Below, piece by piece: positions 59,088 through 64,000 of a stretch of 64,000 nucleotides of DNA. Made by a program: the position numbers and the translations under genes. Source of the stretch: Humisphaera borealis (GTDB lineage Bacteria > Planctomycetota > Phycisphaerae > Tepidisphaerales > Tepidisphaeraceae); the NCBI RefSeq assembly GCF_015169395.1, contig NZ_CP063458.1:3348001-3412000 (forward strand), given 5' to 3'. Below the pieces are notes generated by a model. The model did no database searches. It had not been told where the DNA came from and saw nothing but the letters and a program-made list of their open reading frames with translations. Position 1 is the stretch's first letter, and each line of letters starts with the position of its first letter.

Positions 59088-60779
59088 ATGGACGAACCTC
59101 TCATGGCAAGCGAATACCTCCCCACCATGGCTGGAACCACCGCGCCGGGCATTACCGCCCCGCCGACTTCCGGCAGCCAGACGCTCCGCGTGATCCATCT
59201 CACCGGCAGCAACGCCGGCACCACGCAGGAACTCGCGCCGGGGCAGGTCCAGGTCGGGCGGCATCCGGAGAGCCGGGTGCGGTTTGATCACACCGTCGAT
59301 TTCCTGGTGTCCACCCGCCATGGGCAGTTCTCGTTCGAGCAGGGGCAGTGGTACATCATCGACACCAACTCGACCAATGGCACCTGGGTGAGCGGCGCCC
59401 GCGTGCAACGCCAGGCATTGACGCAGGGCATGCTCGTCGTGCTCGGTACGCCAGGCGCGGCCGGAAGCGCTTCGTTCAAGGTGGATCTCGACGGCACGGC
59501 GACAACTGGCATCCCCGACGGCGAAGGCGCGTTCGCCCAGGAGCCGCCGTCGTCATCCGAGATGGTCCGTTTCGTCTGCCAGAGTTGTGGCGCGATCGAT
59601 ACCGCCCCGGCGGTGGACATCGGTCAGAACGTGGATTGCGGCGTCTGCGGCAAAAAGACCAAGGTCGTGCCGATGTCGCCGACGCAGGGCAGCCAGCGAT
59701 CGGCCGGTGCGCCGCCGGTCGCGTCGGGTCCGCCGCCTGTCATTCCGGGCAGCGCCGCACCAGGTTCGCAGCACCCCAAGGCGATCATTCCCGAGGACGC
59801 CGGCTTCTTCGGCGGCATCATCGGTAACGTCAAAGGCGCCATCCACCGGATGAAGGAGAAGAAGGAGCTCAACCGCGACATCGCCGCGATCGAGCAACAG
59901 ATTCCGGCGATCGAGTCGGCCCTTCAGCAGGCGGCTACTTCGCTGGGCGCCGAGCTCTGGCAGTCGGCCGGGGCGGCGACGGCGGCGTCGCACGAAAAGA
60001 TCAAGCCGTTCCGGGCGACCGACAAGCTGGCCGCGCTCGATGCCTCCGTCGAGCAGGTGAAGGAACGTCGCAAGGCCGCCGAGGAAGAGGCGTCGAAGCA
60101 CGCCGCCGACCACCAGCACTGGCTGGAAGAGTGGCAGGCACGACATGCCACGCTGGAAGGCGACCTGGCGCTGGCGGTGCAGACGCTCGCCGACGCCCGC
60201 GCCGAGCAGGCCCGCGCCCGCCAGGCGGTCGCCGCCACCGCGAGCGAGCGGTCACCGGCAATGGCAGCGATCTCCGCCCGGCTGACCGAGCTCTCCACCG
60301 AAGCCGCCGGCGAACCGAAGGACGACTTCGCCAGCCGATACCAGTCGGCGATGGAGGAACTGGAAACGTCGTTGGTCACGCTCAAGGCGCCCCTGGCGGA
60401 CTGGGCCGACAAGGTCGCCGCCCGCACCGCCGCTGCCGAAGCGCTCGACCGATCGACCCAGGCCCACGCCGAGGCGACGGCGAAGGTCGCCGCCTCGAAC
60501 CAGGAGAAGTCGGCGAAAGAGGCGGCTCGCGCCGGGCAGGAGCGGGCCCATCAGCAGGCATTGCAGTCGCTGTCGGCGGAAGTCGATCGCATTCGCCAGC
60601 AAGCCCCTGCGTTGCACGCCGACCTCGGCCGGCAGTTTGTCGAACTTCAGCAGGCACCGGCGATCGACCCCCCGCCGGGTTCGCTCGCGGCGGCCAAGGC
60701 CGCCCTCGACCGACTGAAACAGGCCCAGGCGACGATCGCCGAGAAGAAAAAGCGGTTGACGGAGTTGGAGGCGGGATGA
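59088..60779 (+). CDS. FHA-domain protein with zinc ribbon and long coiled coil
   Basis: A 563-residue protein. The FHA domain (~35-130) shows GRHPESRV, the S-x-R-H of STRHGQFS and NSTNGTWV, the phosphothreonine-binding residues. A zinc ribbon follows near ~155-195 (CQSCGAIDTAPAVDIGQNVDCGVC). From ~250 on, long Ala/Glu/Gln-rich helices form a coiled coil (AAEEEASKHAADHQHWLEEW; SLSAEVDRIRQQ). It is cytoplasmic, with no membrane helix. The Ser/Thr kinase gene starts 113 bp downstream, so the FHA domain probably reads its phosphorylation. ATG 59088 follows GGGGGA. Confidence 0.88.
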   Translation: MDEPLMASEYLPTMAGTTAPGITAPPTSGSQTLRVIHLTGSNAGTTQELAPGQVQVGRHPESRVRFDHTVDFLVSTRHGQFSFEQGQWYIIDTNSTNGTWVSGARVQRQALTQGMLVVLGTPGAAGSASFKVDLDGTATTGIPDGEGAFAQEPPSSSEMVRFVCQSCGAIDTAPAVDIGQNVDCGVCGKKTKVVPMSPTQGSQRSAGAPPVASGPPPVIPGSAAPGSQHPKAIIPEDAGFFGGIIGNVKGAIHRMKEKKELNRDIAAIEQQIPAIESALQQAATSLGAELWQSAGAATAASHEKIKPFRATDKLAALDASVEQVKERRKAAEEEASKHAADHQHWLEEWQARHATLEGDLALAVQTLADARAEQARARQAVAATASERSPAMAAISARLTELSTEAAGEPKDDFASRYQSAMEELETSLVTLKAPLADWADKVAARTAAAEALDRSTQAHAEATAKVAASNQEKSAKEAARAGQERAHQQALQSLSAEVDRIRQQAPALHADLGRQFVELQQAPAIDPPPGSLAAAKAALDRLKQAQATIAEKKKRLTELEAG

Positions 60780-60891
60780 GAGAGGTGTCGGGGTGGACCT
60801 CGTCCCCAATTGCCCCAAACAGGGCTATGAACTTATGACTTTCTGTTCTCTCTAACCCCGGGACCCTTTTCGCGCGTTGTCGTCGTTGTCC

Positions 60892-63800
60892 ATGGCCATC
60901 TCGCCGTTACAAGATCCTTACCTTCGCGACGTGCCGACGGTCGACGGGTACAAAGTACTCGAGCCCGCCGTCATCGTGGAGAAACTGCCGGAAGGCGGCA
61001 TGGCCGCCGTCTATCGCGGCATGCACCTCGATCTCAAGGTCGAGGTGGCGGTCAAGGTGCTCAAGCGCACCGGCGAGAGCGCCTACAGCGCCCAGGCCGT
61101 CGCACGGTTTCGCCAGGAAGCCGAGCAGGCCGCACGGCTGAACGACCCCAACCTCGTCCGCATCTACGATTTTCCCGCCAATCGCCTGGGTCTGCTCTAC
61201 CTGGTGATGGAGTACATCGACGGCGAAACGCTGGAGAGCCGCATCCATCGCAAAGGCCGGCTGCACCCGCACGAAGCCGCCACCATCGCGATGCTCGCGA
61301 CCCGCGGCCTGCACAACGCCCATAGCGAAGGCGTCATCCATCGCGACATCAAGCCGCCGAACATCCTGCTGAGCAAGAAGGGGAAGGTGAAAGTCACCGA
61401 CCTCGGCATCGCCAAGGCACAGGACTCGGCGGCAATGGGCATGACGCAGGAGATCACCCTCCTGGGCACGCCACAGTACATGTCGCCGGAACTGTGGCGC
61501 GGGGCACGGTTCGCGTCGGCGGCCAGCGATGTGTTTGCAATGGGCGCGACGCTGGCGTTCATGCTCACCGGGCGACACGTGCTCGACGGGCAGGACGCGC
61601 AGGAGATCATGCACCGCGTGCTTACCGAGGGGTTCCCGGACCTCGGCAAGATTGCCGCCGACACACCGCCGGCACTGGTCGAGATCACCCGACTGTGCAC
61701 GCTGACGGACCCCCGGCAGCGCATTACCGTCGAAGCGCTGCTGGCCCAGTTGGGCACCGTTATCGCAGGCTACGGCGGTGAGTTTCCGCTGGCCGACCCC
61801 AAGGCAGGCGCGACGGTCCAGCCCCTGTCGCCCACCCGGTTCCCCAGTCGCGGCGACCTGGAAGTCATCCGCAAGAAGATCGATGAGATCGACGCGGCAT
61901 TGTCCGAGCCCAAGCCCGTGCCGCGGACCATGCGGGTGACGGACGACCCGTCGACCGCCGCGGCGGCGATGCAGGCATTTCTCGGCGAGCAGCAGAAGCC
62001 CAAGGCGCCAGTCCCGCGCACGCCGCCGCCCCCGCCGGCGCCACGGCAGGTCATCCAGCCGCAGCAGCCGCCACAAACCAAAAAGCCCGAGCCCGCCTAC
62101 GTGGCCCCGGCCAGCTATCCGCCGACGTCGCAGCATCCGCCGGCCCAGGTCTACTTCGGACCGGCCGGCAAGGGCCGAAAGCAGAAGAAAAAGAGTGGCG
62201 TAGGCGGCGCGCTGTTCGTGCTGCTGCTGCTGGCGCTGATCGCCGGCACCGGCGTTTTTGCGGTGCAGGAGGGTTGGCTGGCGCAGCTGCAGGCGTATCT
62301 GACGAAGAACGACCCGCCTGCCACTCAACCGACCACACAGTCCGCCACACAGCCGACGACCCGGACGGCGTTGTGGGACCCGGCGACGCGGCCCGTCAGC
62401 GCCGCCACGCAGGCGATCGCGAATGCGGCCACACAGTCGGTCGCAACGTCGCAACCCGCCGTCGCGACGACGCGCCCGACAATTCCGGCCACCCAACACT
62501 TGGTGGCGACTACCCGACCCGTCGCGACACAGCCGGTCGTCATCGGCCCGGCCACCCGGCCGGAAAACCCGCTCGGCAAAACGCCTGACCTTGTCGCCAC
62601 CCGACCCGCGACGACGCGCCCGATCGAGGTCGCCACCACCAAGCCCGTCGGCCCGGTCGTGAATCCGCTCGAGAACAAGAACCCACCGGACAAGCCGGTC
62701 GTCGGCATGACGGCGTACGAGGTCTCGAAGAAGGCGATCGCCGATGACGTCCGCCAGGGCAATTGGAACTCGGCACTCACCCGCCTGGCCGAGCTGCGCC
62801 GGCTCGCCGTGCTCGAAAGCAAAACCGCCGACTTCGCGACCTCCGCCGACAGCGTGCTGACGGCGTTCCGTGCCGACCAGTCGATCCTGAGCCTCCGCCG
62901 CAAGAACTACCCCACGCTCGAAACGCTGATGCAGCCGGCGTTCGCCGAGGGGTCCAGCGTCGCGGCGCTGTTGATGGCGGAGTTCTGGCTCGACTACGAA
63001 GGTGCCGGGGCGACCAAGCGGCTGCGCGCCCTCGACGACACCAACGGTTTCGCCCAGGTCGTTCGCTTTCTCGAACAGGTCAAGCCCGCCAGCCCGCAGG
63101 CGGCCGAGGCGAAGAAATACCTGCACGATGCGCGCCTGCGACAGGTCGATCATCTGGCCGACAAGAAGAACTGGGCGGGCCTGGTCGCCTGGCTGTCGGA
63201 GATCCCGGTCGACGAACTGACCAAGATGCGCGACGCCGGCCAGAGCGCACCTTACGCTCAGGCGATGCAGACCGTCGGCGACCAGTTGCAGCGCCTCTGG
63301 ACCGAAAACAAGGACCTGGCCGAACGACAGCAGATCGTCCGCGACCCGCGACCGCTCGCCCCGTTCGCCAATGCCGGCAGCGTTCCGGCGGCCATCCTGC
63401 TGGCCGAATCGCTGCTGCGCTACCAGGGCGAAGGCCCTGCCCGGCGGATGGTCAGCACCGACGCCGAAGGCAGCTTCGCCCGCATTATCGAGCTCTGCGT
63501 CAAGGCACAGGCCAGCACCGACCCGGCGATTTCCGCCGCCGCGGGCGCTTATCTCTTCGACGCTTATGCCGCCTCAGTCGCCGATGCGGGTTTGAAGAAG
63601 AACTGGGCCACCGCCGTGGACAGCCTGGCCCGGGGCATCGTGCCGCTGACCGGCGATCAGCGGACGGCGTGGATGAAGCTTGCGGAAAAGACGCTGATGG
63701 ATTTCCGCGCCGACGCCGCCGACCTGGACAAACGCCGGGAGACCTACCCGGACCTGACGAACCAGCTCGAGCCCTTGGCTCTGGGCAAGGTGCATGCGGC

Positions 63801-64000
63801 GATGCTGGTGCAGTCGGAGCGGTACATGAGCTTCGACAAGGCGACACCACCGCGGGTATCGCCGGTGGCCGGCGATCCGGAGTTCCGGCTGACGCTGGAC
63901 CTGCTGTCGAAGGTGATCGAAGCCCCCGCCACGCCGGCCGATGTGCGGGCCGCCGCACTGGACCGCCAGTGGGACGTCTACGCCTACTACGCCCGCAAGT
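60892..64000 (+). CDS. Transmembrane Ser/Thr protein kinase (Hanks type), partial at the window edge
   Basis: At least 1036 residues, open at the right edge. The kinase domain (~20-290) has a loop LPEGGMAAVYRG with Pro in place of the first Gly, the Lys of VAVKVLKR (K55), Glu in RFRQEAEQA, HRD at 150-152 (VIHRDIKPPNIL), the D170-L-G variant of DFG, and GTPQYMSPE. A Pro-rich linker leads to one membrane helix at about 437-457 (GVGGALFVLLLLALIAGTGVF). The outside part is Thr/Pro-rich, then helical (WNSALTRLAELRRLAVLESK, LAERQQIVRDPRPLAPFAN). It most likely pairs with the FHA protein. The start has no clear ribosome-binding site but aligns with the family. Confidence 0.9.
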   Translation, partial: MAISPLQDPYLRDVPTVDGYKVLEPAVIVEKLPEGGMAAVYRGMHLDLKVEVAVKVLKRTGESAYSAQAVARFRQEAEQAARLNDPNLVRIYDFPANRLGLLYLVMEYIDGETLESRIHRKGRLHPHEAATIAMLATRGLHNAHSEGVIHRDIKPPNILLSKKGKVKVTDLGIAKAQDSAAMGMTQEITLLGTPQYMSPELWRGARFASAASDVFAMGATLAFMLTGRHVLDGQDAQEIMHRVLTEGFPDLGKIAADTPPALVEITRLCTLTDPRQRITVEALLAQLGTVIAGYGGEFPLADPKAGATVQPLSPTRFPSRGDLEVIRKKIDEIDAALSEPKPVPRTMRVTDDPSTAAAAMQAFLGEQQKPKAPVPRTPPPPPAPRQVIQPQQPPQTKKPEPAYVAPASYPPTSQHPPAQVYFGPAGKGRKQKKKSGVGGALFVLLLLALIAGTGVFAVQEGWLAQLQAYLTKNDPPATQPTTQSATQPTTRTALWDPATRPVSAATQAIANAATQSVATSQPAVATTRPTIPATQHLVATTRPVATQPVVIGPATRPENPLGKTPDLVATRPATTRPIEVATTKPVGPVVNPLENKNPPDKPVVGMTAYEVSKKAIADDVRQGNWNSALTRLAELRRLAVLESKTADFATSADSVLTAFRADQSILSLRRKNYPTLETLMQPAFAEGSSVAALLMAEFWLDYEGAGATKRLRALDDTNGFAQVVRFLEQVKPASPQAAEAKKYLHDARLRQVDHLADKKNWAGLVAWLSEIPVDELTKMRDAGQSAPYAQAMQTVGDQLQRLWTENKDLAERQQIVRDPRPLAPFANAGSVPAAILLAESLLRYQGEGPARRMVSTDAEGSFARIIELCVKAQASTDPAISAAAGAYLFDAYAASVADAGLKKNWATAVDSLARGIVPLTGDQRTAWMKLAEKTLMDFRADAADLDKRRETYPDLTNQLEPLALGKVHAAMLVQSERYMSFDKATPPRVSPVAGDPEFRLTLDLLSKVIEAPATPADVRAAALDRQWDVYAYYARK

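Noticed and set aside
60907-63153. Long minus-strand open frame (748 codons) opposite the kinase
   Set aside because: High-GC antisense shadow. The plus strand encodes a well-conserved kinase with ordered motifs, while the minus frame is Arg/Gly/Leu-rich without any family.
1-64000. CRISPR array
   Set aside because: No regularly spaced direct repeats were found. The repeats present are isolated palindromes.

Overview
The window looks like a chromosomal segment of a high-GC planctomycete, probably of the Phycisphaerae/Tepidisphaera type. The class-level guess is inference. The phylum call rests on hallmark families: a DUF1501 protein, a DUF1549/DUF1553 (PSD1-type) protein, a WD40 protein with a planctomycete-type CxxCH domain, a DUF4159 protein, and membrane proteins ending in the CGYNL...CPECG zinc ribbon.

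The left 12 kb is an accessory region. It holds a tyrosine recombinase (20-949) and an RHS protein without its N-terminal half, followed 3 bp later by a small TPR gene that looks like its immunity partner. Next come a transposase pseudogene and then the most interesting locus. This is a minus-strand, translationally coupled operon (8186 down to 5564) encoding a double ubiquitin-like protein fused to an E2 fold, a JAB peptidase fused to an E1/ThiF enzyme, and a DUF6527 protein. It is divergent from an XRE repressor overlapping an ImmA/IrrE metallopeptidase (8422-9725). A tRNA 3'-end fragment, a GNAT-like gene, a tRNA-Ser-like 5' half and an ISAs1 element with 12-bp flanking direct repeats close the region.

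From 12 to 21.5 kb the genes are mostly envelope-related: a YjbQ-family protein, a LysM lipoprotein, an alpha/beta hydrolase, a Tat-exported DUF3500 protein, a glycine-zipper lipoprotein, a UDP-GlcNAc dehydrogenase, a GT2 glycosyltransferase and a CsgG-like lipoprotein. From 21.6 to 31.3 kb four minus-strand genes form the typical planctomycete PSD1/DUF1501/PPC/cytochrome-WD40 set. Their three gaps hold paired palindromic repeats.

From 32 to 49 kb there is core metabolism and surface-polysaccharide precursor synthesis: asd, a TIGR01777 epimerase, a sugar-nucleotide epimerase, a WecA/TagO-like phosphotransferase, ugd, an SDR, a NarL-type regulator, a CPBP protease, a frameshifted class-V aminotransferase, a sugar isomerase-like TIM barrel, hom, and an ApgM-type enzyme that may be the missing homoserine kinase. 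Asd, Hom and ApgM together suggest the aspartate-to-threonine route.

The right end (50-64 kb) holds an exported HtrA-like protease, a 1239-residue DUF4159 protein with a cyclase-like toroid, an FHA-coiled-coil protein and a transmembrane Ser/Thr kinase that runs off the window. FHA and kinase are probably a phospho-signalling pair.

Several families of palindromic intergenic repeats, each tens to about 200 bp, are scattered through the window. No rRNA, complete tRNA or CRISPR array was seen.
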